Of a stretch of 64,000 bases of DNA, positions 35,296 through 45,889 are shown piece after piece (position 1 is the stretch's first letter; each line of letters starts with the position of its first letter). This stretch comes from Delphinus delphis. Its lineage: Eukaryota > Chordata > Mammalia > Artiodactyla > Delphinidae. Location: positions 92,079,488-92,143,487 of the forward strand of contig NC_082692.2 in NCBI RefSeq assembly GCF_949987515.2. Reading direction: 5' to 3'. The notes under the pieces were generated by a model, which was not told the origin of the DNA, made no database searches, and saw nothing but the letters and a program-made list of their open reading frames with translations. Made by a program: the position numbers and the translations under genes.

Positions 35296-35340
35296 AAAAA
35301 AAAAAAAGAGAGAGAGAGAGAGAGAGGGAGAGAAGGGGGG
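35296..35340 (+). repeat. poly-A plus (AG)n microsatellite
   Basis: About 13 A's, then about 13 AG units, then G-rich 'gggagagaagggggg'. It lies in the L1 3' region and probably grew from an internal A tract. Confidence 0.9.
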
Positions 35341-35640
35341 ATGCTGGTGTACAGACCTCCAGGATACATTATTAAGTGGAAAATATGTGGTAAAACAATG
35401 AATATGGAATACAATGTTTTGAGTAAAGAAAGCAGGAAAATAAGAATGTATATTCACATTTTTTTTCTATGTGTATAATAAAACACTGGAAGTACAAACA
35501 AGAAACTAATAAAAATTGTTAACCACAAGGTTGGGAGGGAGGGGAATAAAGCAGATGAAAGAAAGCTCAATATTAATTCTTTGGGAATTATTTTGAATTT
35601 TGAACCATGTAAATGTTTTACTTATTTTTTAAAAAGAAGT

Positions 35641-36239
35641 ACTGCTAATGAAATTCAGCAGGGAAAAAAAATGAAGGTTTATACCAGCTGAGAAATGATT
35701 TACAGAAGAAACAAGATTTCATATGACTTTCATATGGCCTGATTTGGGACACCTACTTTCCTATTTCCACAAGGGATGGGAACTTCACTTTGAAATATTA
35801 TTACTTGGTCAAAACATTCAGTTGAACATCATGTTGCTTGCTTAATTCAGCATAGTGGTCTGGAAAGGGAGGGAGAGAAACAGGAATGGGGTGGGAAGGA
35901 TTTCACAGGGGCTTCAACTGCATCTACATTTTCTTTCTTTTAAAAATATATATACTTATTATATAATAAAAGACATGGAGCAAAAGTGGCAAAATGCAGA
36001 GATTTGACAAACCTGGGTGGTAAGGGGGAAAAAAATTGCAATTGTGTCCTTTTATTGAAAACACCAGGGGACTCTGAGAAGAACAAGAGAATTTATTTAA
36101 AACAAAGCATTTCCTTATTTTCTGTGGACACGCCATACAGGGAAGAATAAACATGTTTGAAGCCAAAATCACAGGCTCTGGTTCATCAAGAAGACACAAT
36201 ATAAAGCCCCCTAAGTTCGCTAAGCTGTGAGTGTTCAGA
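35641..36239. other. Unassigned sequence
   Basis: No gene. A (TA)-rich run lies at 35945-35970. The antisense open frame 35924-36262 (112 codons) has no recognisable domain. Confidence 0.4.
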
Positions 36240-36330
36240 ACAGAGCAACACCTGGCCTGCATGAGCGCCCCGCTGCTGCGAGTGGGGCCAAGGCCAGGAC
36301 ATCACGTCAGAATTCAGGCGAGGGCATCAA
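36240..36330. promoter_or_regulatory. Small CpG-bearing block with a CRE-like half site
   Basis: Five CpGs fall within about 55 bases (36266, 36270, 36279, 36305, 36319), in 'gcgccccgctgctgcgag' and 'atcacgtcag'. The surrounding non-SINE DNA is CpG-poor. TGACGT on the reverse strand is a CREB/ATF-type half site. No repeat covers it that I can name. A regulatory role is inference. Confidence 0.3.
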
Positions 36331-36869
36331 TTCATAAACACCCAGAAGCCTATTGTTCTTGTAATTCCTGCAGGCAATGAGCACAGTTACCAAATTAAAA
36401 ACTAGACCAAGTAACCATGAAACCTTCAGAGGCAACATTTTGTTCATACTTCATGATTTCTTTTTAGGGAAATGCACAAGGTCTAGTGACACAAGCTGTT
36501 TATTCTCCTCATTAGCCTTTTGGGTTTCAGCATGTGTGGCTTTTCTTAAGCTTTTCTCACTGCTAAACTCAGCCAAATTCATACTCACAGAGGAAGTCAG
36601 ATTCCAGCTCTACAGCTCAACAGCAGACCTCCAAGCTACCCAAATCCATGGGGTAATCAAAAACATTCTGCTGGCTGCTATATGACTTTTATCTTTTCTC
36701 CTACAAATAGCTGTAGCAGGATTAATGTCAACAACACACACTCCCCCCCACAGGCTTAGCCTATTTAACTGCAATTACTCTCCTGAGCGAGACCCTTTTT
36801 GTCATTTGGCAAAGGTGAAGAGAGAGAACAGAGGGTGAAGAGAACAGACTATTAATATAAACAATTACC
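36331..36869. other. Unassigned sequence
   Basis: No gene seen; a + strand frame at 36377-36685 is motif-free. Confidence 0.4.
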
Positions 36870-37000
36870 TTATTTTATTCAACACTTTCCAAGTTTCAAA
36901 GCATTTTCATATATTTGATCCTTATAACTATGAGGAGGCAGGGCATTTTACATTCCCATTTCACAGATGAGAAAGCTGAGGGTCAGGGAAGTCAAGGGGC
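36870..37000 (-). repeat. MIR SINE fragment (antisense)
   Basis: 'gatccttataactatgagga', 'cattcccatttcacagatga' and 'gagaaagctgagggtcaggg' match reverse-complement MIR. Confidence 0.8.
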
Positions 37001-37329
37001 TACACCTATATCTTCTGCATTTATTCCAGACTTCCCACTATGCAAGCTGTCTGGCAGGCTTAAGCCCAAACACTGATGGTTTGACAAATTCCTTTCCATC
37101 CATAAGCTGCAAATCCTCCCATAATCATGGTTGCCAACGTATCTCATTCCTATGGATATTTTGGAGACCAGTCTCCCCAAACCTCTCTCCCCCTTCTTTT
37201 ACCTGCCCTAGATCTGAATTTCTACCATTAAAGGTCAGTCCTCTGGCTAAAGAACTGGACTTGACCATGTAAGCAAATTTTTCGCAGTACTGTCCCCGAG
37301 GTAACTGCATGAGAAATACACTGGGAAAA

Positions 37330-37460
37330 TAGTTTCCCGGGCATCATGCTAGATCCATGGAATCAGATTCTCTTAGGGGTGTGTTTAGGAATGTGCATTT
37401 TTAACAAGCTTCCCCATGTGTTGTTACCAGCTTTAAAGTTGAGAGCCACTGCTTTCAGCA
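37330..37460 (+). mobile_element. MER5A fragment
   Basis: 'ccatggaatcagattctctt', 'gtgcatttttaacaagcttc' and 'gttgagagccactgct' follow the right two-thirds of MER5A. Confidence 0.55.
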
Positions 37461-37499
37461 ATGAAAACCCTGAGATGTTCTGAGTCAGAGACGAGAATC

Positions 37500-37625
37500 A
37501 TCAAAGGATTATTTTAAGAAGATAACCGTGGAAGCAGTGTTTAGATTGTGCTGGAGTGGAAAGAAACTAGAATCTATGAGTCTGAGATTACTGCAGTAGC
37601 CCAGTTTGAGGAGCAGGATGGGAGG
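37500..37625 (-). repeat. L2 fragment (antisense)
   Basis: 'gtggaagcagtgtttagatt' and 'gattactgcagtagcccagt' are reverse-complement L2 ORF phrases. Confidence 0.5.
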
Positions 37626-38279
37626 GAAGGGTAAATCTGGGAAGAGAAAGGAAAACTGCAAGGAGCACTACAAAAGTCACTATAAGTTCCTCTCTTCATC
37701 TTCTACAAAATGTCTATACTTTATTCCTTTCATGTCACTGAGGCTCCATTGCCTGTTACTACGAGGCCAAGTTGATTCTGTGAGCATATTACATCGTGCC
37801 ATAGTTCAGCTCCCCTCCCCCTTGTGTGCTACTCTTCATACAAGGGGATTTAGCTATGGCTCAAGCAAGATGGCTTAATTAGTCTCCTGTGACTAAAATT
37901 GAGTTCCTTTGCTAAATTCATTTAGATTCAAAGAAAAGGTAGTGAGCTTCCACTACTGATGTCCAAAGCATTTCAAATTCATTTTTAAAACTACAACCCT
38001 CCGTGCTTTTCATGCACACCAGAGAAGTTCATGAGAGCAACACTTTACAAATCGTTTCGTGTGACTCAAATTTTGCTCCCTAGGAGTTGAAACCACAACA
38101 TGCATTACCTAGAAAGGCTCTCATTTGCATTTGTTTTCTTTATCCTTTGTCCTCACTTACCCCCCTTTTCTTTCCTGCCTCCTTTCTATCTATATATAAA
38201 ACACATTCAAATGGTGGTCACTAGCTGTTCTTGGATGTTTTAAGTTTTTATCTTTCTCACAGCAAACAGTCAGAAATCA
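37626..38279. other. Unassigned sequence
   Basis: No gene or nameable repeat. Confidence 0.4.
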
Positions 38280-38455
38280 CATGGGCCTGGAACTCAGAAT
38301 GACTGAGTTCTAGTTCCAGCTTTTCCACTGACTTGCTACTGGACCTTGAGCAATTCAACTCTCCCTTTGGAGCTCAGTTTCTTCCCCTGTAAAATGAGAA
38401 GACTGCACTAGTGGGTATCCAAGGTCCCTTCAATCCAAATATTCTACAATTCTAA
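38280..38455 (+). repeat. MIR SINE
   Basis: 'gactgagttctagttccagc', 'gaccttgagcaattcaactc', 'ctgtaaaatgagaagactgc' and 'aaggtcccttcaatccaaat' give MIR body and 3' end. Confidence 0.85.
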
Positions 38456-39194
38456 GTTGAACACTCTGGATCCCAACAACATGAAAGTTTAAAATCTCTG
38501 GATCCAAATTACTCTTCGGTTCATTTAAGTTCAGAGCATTTAAAATGTCTCTCAGAATGTGCACTAGAGTCTTATGCTACAGCAGTGGAGCTATAATAAA
38601 GTTGGTTTAGCTACTTAACTATCTGCCCACACATATTTCTCACTGCAACTTCTTTAATCAGGTCTAGCAAAACTAGATAAGGGAAAGGCATCTTAATGAA
38701 ATAAGTAGTCATCTTAGCATCCGGTCACATCAGAGAAGTGTTGCATGCCTTTTATTCACCACAGGTCTCTCTGTGGATAATTTTCCATCGCCTTCCTCCT
38801 CCTACCATCACACTCACCAAGAAACATGCAATGATGCAAGGACACATATGGCACTGCATTAGCAGTACTAAGATGAACGAGACATGTTCCTTGGCTTCCT
38901 AGGGCTAGCTAGAGAGATGAGGACAGTGAGAGAAGGAGGTGATTTAAGTTGCCATGAATATTAACAGTCAAAATTCAACTTTTCATCAAATTAAAAGCAG
39001 CAAAGAGTTTGGGTTTTGTTTGGTTTGGGTTTATTTATTTTTTTTGCTTTGGCTTTTAAAAAAAATGCACAGATGTTGACCATATATAAGCAAAGAGTCA
39101 TAACCTGATGCCCAAAGTTCTGAAAGCCCTGCTCATTTCCCAGTGATTAGACAGCACTCTAATTATCCCCTCATTCAAGATCCACCACAATATG
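38456..39194. other. Unassigned sequence
   Basis: No gene. A T/G-rich run lies at 39008-39060. Confidence 0.4.
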
Positions 39195-39345
39195 GACCTA
39201 CCATTCAGTCATTCATTCACGTCATAAATATTTACTAATTGCCTATTATGTGCCAGGCACTATGCAAGAAGCTAGGAATACAGTAGTCTCGTGAATGGGA
39301 AAGACACAGTCTTTGCCTTCACGATGCTTAAAATCTGTGGGGGTA
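39195..39345 (-). repeat. L2 3' end (antisense)
   Basis: 'cattcagtcattcattcacg', 'aaatatttactaattgccta', 'tgtgccaggcactatgcaag' and 'gtctttgccttcacgatgct' are the reverse complement of the L2 3' terminus. Confidence 0.85.
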
Positions 39346-39359
39346 AGGTGGATGAAAGA

Positions 39360-39860
39360 TATTAATCAAATATGTACAGCAATAAAACATAATATATATT
39401 ATACATATGTATTTTATACACATACACACACATATTTGGAAAAAAGTCAGGAGGTATATATGCTCAAATGCTAATGGTAGTAATTGCCAGGGGGTAAGAT
39501 TATGTGCTTTTTTTCTTTTCTTCCTTATAATGTCTTATATAGCCTCTGGTTTTTTCTGTTTGTTTTTTTTTGGCAAGTATTACACTTTTATAATAAGAAA
39601 AAAAGCCATTTCCATTGCAAAAATTTCATGTGTTTAAAGATTTATTGACATAGAAAAATGGCATTGCTAAAAATTACAGTTGCAAAAAAGCATGTACAAT
39701 AAGATTTCATTTTGATTATATAATGTAATAATAACAAACTAAAAACACATATACCAAAATACTAATAGCAATTATCTTTGGTGGCATAATAGATCATTTT
39801 GTCTTTTATGCTTTTTTAAAATTATCCAAGCTTTCTACATTGAACATGTAGTAATTTTTA
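39360..39860 (+). repeat. Old L1 3'-end fragments (sense), two partial copies
   Basis: Phrases such as 'gctaatggtagtaattgcca', 'cacttttataataagaaaaa' and, in a second partial run, 'ccaaaatactaatagcaatt', 'ctttctacattgaacatgta' resemble L1M 3' ends. The two partial copies could be a local duplication or two insertions. Confidence 0.45.
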
Positions 39861-39864
39861 CTTA

Positions 39865-40000
39865 TCTTATCCTTGGAATCTCACCTCCTCTGGGAAAACT
39901 TCACTGACCATCTCCACCCTCAGCCCACACAATCTCACTCTGCTGAATACCTATAAATTTTGTTGAATCTATTGCCACTTTAACACCAAGCGTGAGACAC
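39865..40000 (+). repeat. L2 3' UTR fragment (sense)
   Basis: 'ctcacctcctctgggaaaac', 'ttcactgaccatctccaccc' match the L2 3' UTR. Confidence 0.7.
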
Positions 40001-40854
40001 TGTTCATAATTATATTTCTTGTGAGGAAGGTACCAGGTATCTGAGCTCTTTCGCCCACACTAGTATTTGATCATGGTCAGCAAACACTGGGAGCTTCAGT
40101 GATTGTCTCAAATCCTAGCAGCACACATCGCCACCAGTGTTCAGGGTTGGGCTGTGAGTTATGCAGGCAGTAGCACTGTCCCCAACAGCCTTCACACCTT
40201 GTTCCTAGCTCTCTCCAGAGGGCCTCTCATGTTCACCTCCTCACACAGAGGGCACCTCCAAGGGGTAGGAACTCATTTCTAAACTCTTGAGATTTTCTGC
40301 TTCAACCCATCAAGGTTCACTGTGAAAAGGAGAACCAGCAGACAGAACAGAATGAAAGGCTCGTTACTATAGAACATAATTTATTACCCACAGAATTCCT
40401 GAGTCACTGCTGCTCGGCAAGAAAAGAGAGATTCAGAGAATCTTGAGTCTGGAAGGAAGGCAAGCAAGAAGATCAAGCTAGGGATGAAGAAATGGGGTAC
40501 AGAGATGAGCGACATGCCCCAGGTCCTCCAACAAGGTGGTGATAGAGTCGCTTCCCCCACTGCAGCAAGCCTGAGAGATAAATTAAAATACGAAATACTC
40601 TGCACAGAATGAAGGGACACTAGCAGTAAAGGAAAGCTTTCACATTTGCCTCTGATTCTATACTGTCTGAATCTTTTACAAGCAGACTGCATAATATTTC
40701 TAAATTCATTATTAAAGCTCAAATCTAATAAAGATACACCTTTCTAAGATAAAAATATCTGACAAGCAACAATTTTTACTCATAGCATCAGGTCTCTGGA
40801 CAGACCTAGGACTGCTTGTTTGGCCTCTTATCAAATTCCTGCCACAGCCTCTAG
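40001..40854. other. Unassigned sequence
   Basis: No gene. The antisense frame 40384-40722 (112 codons) shows no domain. Confidence 0.4.
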
Positions 40855-41100
40855 CAGCAGAGCCTCCTGGTTAAGAAAATGGACTTCAGGATCAAAGAGG
40901 TTGAAGTTTGTATATAAACTTAGCTTCTTACTAGCTGTGTGATTTGGGCAAGTTAATACCCTCTTTGGGCCTCTGTTTCCTCAGCAGGAAAATGAAGATA
41001 ATAATATTACATAGCTCAGGGGGTTACCCTAAGAATTAGACAAGAAGTGCATGAAAGTGCACAGAAAAGGGCCTGGAGCAGAGGAGCTGCTCACTTTGCC
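40855..41100 (+). repeat. MIR SINE
   Basis: 'cctggttaagaaaatggact', 'ctagctgtgtgatttgggca', 'ggcctctgtttcctcagcag' and 'gggcctggagcagaggagct' follow full MIR order. Confidence 0.9.
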
Positions 41101-41184
41101 CACTGTTTTTTCATCACATTCCTTGAGGCTACTGTTGTTACTGTCACTACTCCCAGGCTGTTTTTCTGACACGTGACAGAAGCT

Positions 41185-41345
41185 CCTTCTCATGCAGCTG
41201 CTTTACTCAGGTGGCTATTGTTCCCTGGAATGGCCTCCCCTCCCCATTCTATCCATCAAAACCCTGAGTTTTTTTCCAGACTCAAGATTCACTACTCCAA
41301 AACTACCCCTAAGTCACTCTCACAAATAATCCCCCTTTCCAAATT
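41185..41345 (+). repeat. L2 fragment (sense)
   Basis: 'ggctattgttccctggaatg', 'gcctcccctccccattctat' are L2 3'-region phrases. Confidence 0.5.
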
Positions 41346-41414
41346 AGGATAATTTATTGGGAGGGTGGCAATACAGTTAAATTAAATGAGCAAACACAGT
41401 GAGAGAACTTGAGG

Positions 41415-41570
41415 GAGAGGAAAGGTCCTAAGATTTGGTGTCAGAAGGCTCTGACTAAAAACTGCTAATCTGCCAACTACCAGCCGTGGGATCTGGAACA
41501 AACAAATCACCTTAAATTCTCTGAGCCTTCATTTCTTCAATCTGTTAAGTAAGCATCATAATCCCCTCAG
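41415..41570 (+). repeat. MIR SINE
   Basis: 'gatttggtgtcagaaggctc', 'gccaactaccagccgtggga' and 'ctgagccttcatttcttcaa' follow MIR. Confidence 0.75.
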
Positions 41571-41750
41571 CCATTCCTTCTGTCAGGAACAGCTCAATAC
41601 AGAAGAGCATTAAGGATAAAAGCAAGTAAAAAAAAAGAACGGGGGAAAAAGGAAGAATCAAGGGTAGACAAAAGGGTGGGGAGTGGGGAGTGCTAAGGGC
41701 TGATGAAGATGGACAGCGGCTGATGAGGGGAGCAGTGTGAGAACCACATG

Positions 41751-42020
41751 TCCATCATTAGGAGCAAAGACAGTCATGATTCCTAGGGACAGAGTCAGAG
41801 GGCTCATCTCGCAAGATTGATGAAGATAATAGTTTCTATCAGAAAGGAAAGCAGGTGAGCCTGGCATCAGGAAAGACCTGGAAAGTCCATCATTAGGAGC
41901 AAAGACAGTCATGATTCCTAGGGACAGAGTCAGAGGGCTCATCTCGCAAGATTGATGAAGATAATAGTTTCTATCAGAAAGGAAAGCAGGTGAGCCTGGC
42001 ATCAGGAAAGACCTGGAAAG
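41751..42020. repeat. Exact 135-bp tandem duplication
   Basis: Copy 1 is 41751-41885 and copy 2 is 41886-42020. Both begin 'tccatcattaggagcaaaga' and end 'gaaagacctggaaag', and I find no difference between them. The unit is not an interspersed repeat that I recognise. Because 135 is divisible by three, an antisense frame (41658-42053) reads a 45-residue repeat, but that frame has no other support. Confidence 0.97.
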
Positions 42021-42275
42021 GGGAGGAAAAGAACTTAGCTTTACAAGTATCAACAGATGATGTAGATGGGGTGCTTAGATACAAGCTATGTAACTATGGG
42101 TTGTTTCATATTGAATTCAGCTACCTAATGTTTGAGACACATTACAATGACAATAGTTTTGGGCTCCCTAGCATGTTTCCCCCATCACTTATTTTTATAA
42201 CAAATCATGCCATGTGTACCGCTCCCTCCCCCAGGATCACAGAGTTGGACAGATGACCCAGATGTGTCCAAGCAG

Positions 42276-42305
42276 ACAGAGCACCTTGTTTCTAAGGTGC
42301 TCTGT
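42276..42305. repeat. Perfect inverted repeat, 12-bp arms, 6-nt loop
   Basis: 'acagagcacctt' at 42276-42287, loop 'gtttct', 'aaggtgctctgt' at 42294-42305. There is no T-run after it, and pol II chromatin context makes a terminator reading inappropriate. Confidence 0.95.
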
Positions 42306-42375
42306 TTGATGCTACTCAAAATACTTCACAATCAGCACAGCAAGGGCACCACCAGTCAGGATGAGCTCCTACCAT

Positions 42376-42408
42376 GGTTAACCAGTACAACCAGTGTACT
42401 GGTTAACC
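42376..42408. repeat. Perfect inverted repeat, 14-bp arms, 5-nt loop
   Basis: 'ggttaaccagtaca' at 42376-42389, loop 'accag', 'tgtactggttaacc' at 42395-42408. The arm itself contains the palindrome GGTTAACC, and 'accagt' recurs in the loop and after the right arm. Confidence 0.95.
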
Positions 42409-43914
42409 AGTGGGCAACCAACTCTGCCCACTCCCCTGGGTATATGATGAGTCCAGCAGTGGACACATGATCAAATAGGGCCAAATGAATGCTTCTCTCG
42501 GAATGACAAACAGACCGGAGGAAAAAGCAGCAAAGTTTTTTACATTAGGGTAGCTAAGACATGAAACCTGAGATACGAAAGCAGAATGAAAACAAAGACA
42601 GGCAGAAATGAGAGATGAGCAAAGAGAAAACCCCAGTGAAGTTGTGTCCTGATTCCCAAGTCCCTGGGTCCTGCAGTTCTTTCTTTAATTCTGTGATCTC
42701 TACCATCATCCTTCCCAGTTACCTGAGCCAATCAACTCTATTTTTCCTTAAGCTTCTTCAAATTGGGTTTGTCACATACAATCAAGGGCTCTGAGTAAAA
42801 CTCCTCTTCTCATTGAGGCAAACTTAAGCTGTGCACAAGAAGTGACCATGTACCAAATTAATTATGGTAGAAAGACCATAGAAGGAGAAAGGAGGGAAAG
42901 ACCCTAAATCTGGGCATTGGCTCTGATGTGAAGAAAGCTCCACCCACAGCACATTTAGCCACTAGTGATAGTTACCGTTAAATAAGTATTTGCTGAAAAT
43001 TATGCCTAGGAGTCCCCAGGATACCCCTCTGTGTCACAGCAACCCTGGCCCATGCTAACTTCCTCCCACTCCCCTCCCTGGCCCCAGGTCTCAGGTCTTC
43101 AGTCTGCTTCAAGTTAACAGGCACCTTCTTCTGTGCTATAATACCACCGTCCCCAGGTTGTTTCCAACAAGCAAATTCCACTGTGACAAGCTATTACTTC
43201 CTTAGCATCCCCCAGAAATGGAGGCTCTGGGCTTCGTACACAGTAAATACCCAAGGAATGTTTTGGTCACAAAAGTGCCCACTAAACACAGTGCAAAGCT
43301 CCTCAGTCTCCAGCCTGACCAGGCAGGAGAGTTGCCTCAGACCATGGTGTACAGGTCCAGCTTATACGCATGCAAGCAAACAGCACTGGCTGAAGGGTCG
43401 AAATCCCTGGGGACCAGAGCTCAAATGACCAATATCCATGGGCTTATCAGACCCATATCTGGGTGACCTTGATCATGAACAGTGAGTAGGGAAAAGTCAG
43501 CTGAGGTTAGGAAAGTCTCAGTAGGTTTTAAGAAAAATTCCTAAAGCACAAATATTCAGAAATGCAGAGCTTAGGTAATGCCTATACAGAGAAGGCCTTC
43601 AGTTAATCCCACCTGTAAGACTTCATTATAATGGTGAGGATCCCCAGTAAGACATCACTAGGTTTACAAGTGTTTGTGGCTTATTATAAGTCTGTGTATC
43701 AAGGGAAGCCAATAAGTCAGGAACATGTAGGATGGATGGTCCATGAGAAAGCAGGATGGCAGAAGCAGACACAGAGCAGGAGGCTGGATATCAAACCCAC
43801 GCTCTCACAGGTCACACAGATGTCTGATCAGCCTTCACCATGATCCCCTTGACTAGGGGAGCTTTTGGCCTTCCCCAAATAGACAAGGTCCATTCACTTT
43901 CCATTTATAAGCAA

Positions 43915-44230
43915 TAACAGTAAGCATTCAATAAACGTTAGCCATGTGCCAGGCACTGTGCTTTGTATGCAATGAGTAAGGTAACACTTGTAAAAAGCTC
44001 GACACTGTGTTTAGACACTTAGTAAGGTCTTAAAAAATGTCAGTTACCGTCATCATTACCATTTTTAATCTTCATAGCAATTCCGTGAGTTAGGTACTAT
44101 TTGTTATGGTTATTTTATAGATCAGGAATTAGAGGCTTAGAGAGATTGAGTGAGTTGTACAAATAATTAACGGAGGACCCAGGATTCTAAAACAGAACCT
44201 GGCTCAAGAGCTCCTAAACATTATACTCCA
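43915..44230 (-). repeat. MIR SINE (antisense) with a sense MIR-like end inside
   Basis: Reverse-complement MIR: 'gccatgtgccaggcactgtg' at the left, and 'aatcttcatagcaattccgt' with 'gaattagaggcttagagaga' at the right. Between about 43985 and 44062 the sequence reads like a sense MIR 3' end ('gtaaaaagctcgacactgtg', 'cacttagtaaggtcttaaaa'). Confidence 0.75.
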
Positions 44231-44345
44231 CTGCCTTCTTTCTGCTCAAAAGGAGTTTCAAACAACCCAGACAGAAGCCCCTGCCAGTAATTTTTATAGG
44301 ATACAACTGTGTAAGTGTGACCTTGCTCCTTCCTATCCCCTACTC

Positions 44346-44537
44346 CAGCGATTCTCAAACATTACCTAGCAACAAAATCACCCAGAGAGCTTGTTAAAAC
44401 ACAGAGTTCTGGATCCTATCCCTAGAGTTTCTGATTCAGGAGGCTTAGCCCACCTAAGCCTAAGAATTTGCATTTTTAGCAAGTTCCCTGGTGATGCTGA
44501 TGCTGCTGGTCTGGGCACCGCACTTTAGCAACACCTG
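44346..44537 (+). mobile_element. MER5A DNA transposon with intact 8-bp TSD
   Basis: A full-length copy from 'cagcgattctcaaac' to 'tagcaacacctg', including 'gtttctgattcaggaggctt' and 'ggtgatgctgatgctgctgg'. The 8-bp target duplication 'ccctactc' is perfect at 44338-44345 and 44538-44545, the hAT signature. It encodes nothing and was mobilised in trans. Confidence 0.93.
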
Positions 44538-44689
44538 CCCTACTCTAGCCCTCAACTCACGTGTCTGTCAATCAATGAAATGACCAAGTTGCCCAAAAAG
44601 CACTCCAGAGCTTCTTTAGGTATAAAGTAATGGTTACAACACACCCATCTCCCTCCTTTGGCTACACTCTGACTTCCTTGACTATTTAA

Positions 44690-44890
44690 TTCATTCTACA
44701 TGTAATTACCAAGCTCCTACTTTGTGCCAGTCACAGGCACTGGGAACACAGCCAACTTGGAGGAGTCTGCAGCAGGTATTAACCAAATCAACACACAAAG
44801 TATGCTAAATTTCAAACTGGACAAGGGCTGTGAAGAAAAAGAACTGTATTCTATGAGAAAAAAACATGAGGGAAACAAGAGTGGAGATGT
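44690..44890 (-). repeat. L2 fragment (antisense), left part
   Basis: 'gctcctactttgtgccagtc', 'caggcactgggaacacagcc' and 'gggctgtgaagaaaaagaac' are reverse-complement L2 3' UTR. The element appears to continue at 45375. Confidence 0.7.
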
Positions 44891-45374
44891 GTTGCATTTA
44901 TCTTTCCAATATGCATTCTTCCCTGTTCCTTCCTTCCATACCCCTTCCCCCACCCCACCCCATTCACACACACCAGCATGTTTTCCACACCATCCTGGGA
45001 GAATGCCTCAAAAACAGGGCTCCGTGCCCAACCCCCAACCCAGGTCTTGCAGCCCCATAAAAGAGGGCTGTGGAGTGGTCTCCAGAAAGGAGTTTGTGAC
45101 CTCCAGTCTCCCAACCACGTGACAGAGTCAGTCCCCAGATGGGAAGAATGAGTTCAACAGTGTGTCACCAAGCTGAGTGGAGGGAGAGGCAGAAGAGAGC
45201 CAGAACCTAAGAGGTGCGTTTTTTAAGTCCCTAGACCCAGTCATGCCTGAAGCTCCAGATCCATCCCTAGGCTCCCTGGTTCAGAGACCAATGAACTCCT
45301 TTTTCTGCCTCATTTTCATTATTTTATCAGAAATAACCATTACAAGTATAGAAACCTGAATTATATTTGAGACC
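44891..45374. other. ~480-bp interruption of the L2, possibly LTR-derived
   Basis: The stretch between two consecutive parts of an antisense L2. It has a C-rich region (44935-44975), then 'gtctccagaaaggagtttgt', and near the right 'ggttcagagaccaatgaact' and 'cctttttctgcctcattttc', reminiscent of an LTR 3' region. Open frames here are not supported. Identity is uncertain. Confidence 0.3.
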
Positions 45375-45600
45375 AATGCTTCTTTGAAGAACTAATATTT
45401 GAGCGGAGACCAGAAGAATAAGCAAAAGGAGTAGCCAAGGGAAGAGCTGGAGGTCAAGGCTCAAGGCACAGAGAACAAGATATGCAAAGACCCTGAAGCG
45501 GGAAAGAGCTTTCTGAAGAAACTAAAAGCAGGCGTGGTGTGGGGGAACGAGAGTGGTGGGAGAGGTAGACGGGGTCAGATCAGGCAGGCTACGTGGCACA
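45375..45600 (-). repeat. L2 fragment (antisense), right part
   Basis: 'aatatttgagcggagaccag', 'gatatgcaaagaccctgaag' and 'ggtcagatcaggcaggctac' continue the L2 in the same orientation as 44690-44890. Confidence 0.7.
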
Positions 45601-45889
45601 CCTCGTAACTCATTTTTTGTATATAATACGTGACTATAAATCTACATTTAACAGCATGAGTTAAACTCAGATTACTTCAGCCAATGTTAATTCTCCTAGA
45701 AATCTGCTCTAACCTGAAATACAACTATCCCCACACCAAGCCACTCTACCTTGTCTCCTTGACTCTTTCAATATACACTTTGCTACTGCATTCAGCTGTT
45801 TCTTGGTCCAAATTCTTCTCATCCTCTGCTAGGAAAAAGTACACATCCTCTGGTAGCAGATGGCAGGGGACAGAATACTCAGGATAACA

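Larger units (their letters stand above)
33846..35640 (+). mobile_element. Old L1 3' part (sense), split by a younger L1
   Basis: Decayed ORF2 ('aaatatctaggaattcatca', 'cagggcaatccaaatcaaaa', 'catggaaatgcaaaggacct') runs to about 34200. It resumes after the insertion with 'gctgatggaacagaatgaag' and 'cccacacatatatggtcacc'. The 3' region follows ('gacccaagtgtccagcaata', 'ggttgggagggaggggaata'). A poly-A/(AG)n tract sits at 35296-35340. Only the 3' half of the element is present. Confidence 0.75.
42021..43914. other. Unassigned sequence containing two perfect hairpins
   Basis: No gene. Short frames at 42978-43466 are motif-free. Besides the two inverted repeats listed separately I see no nameable repeat. 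Confidence 0.4.

Noticed and set aside
41658..42053. Antisense frame encoding a 45-residue repeat
   Set aside because: The repeat is explained by the 135-bp DNA duplication; the frame itself has no further support.
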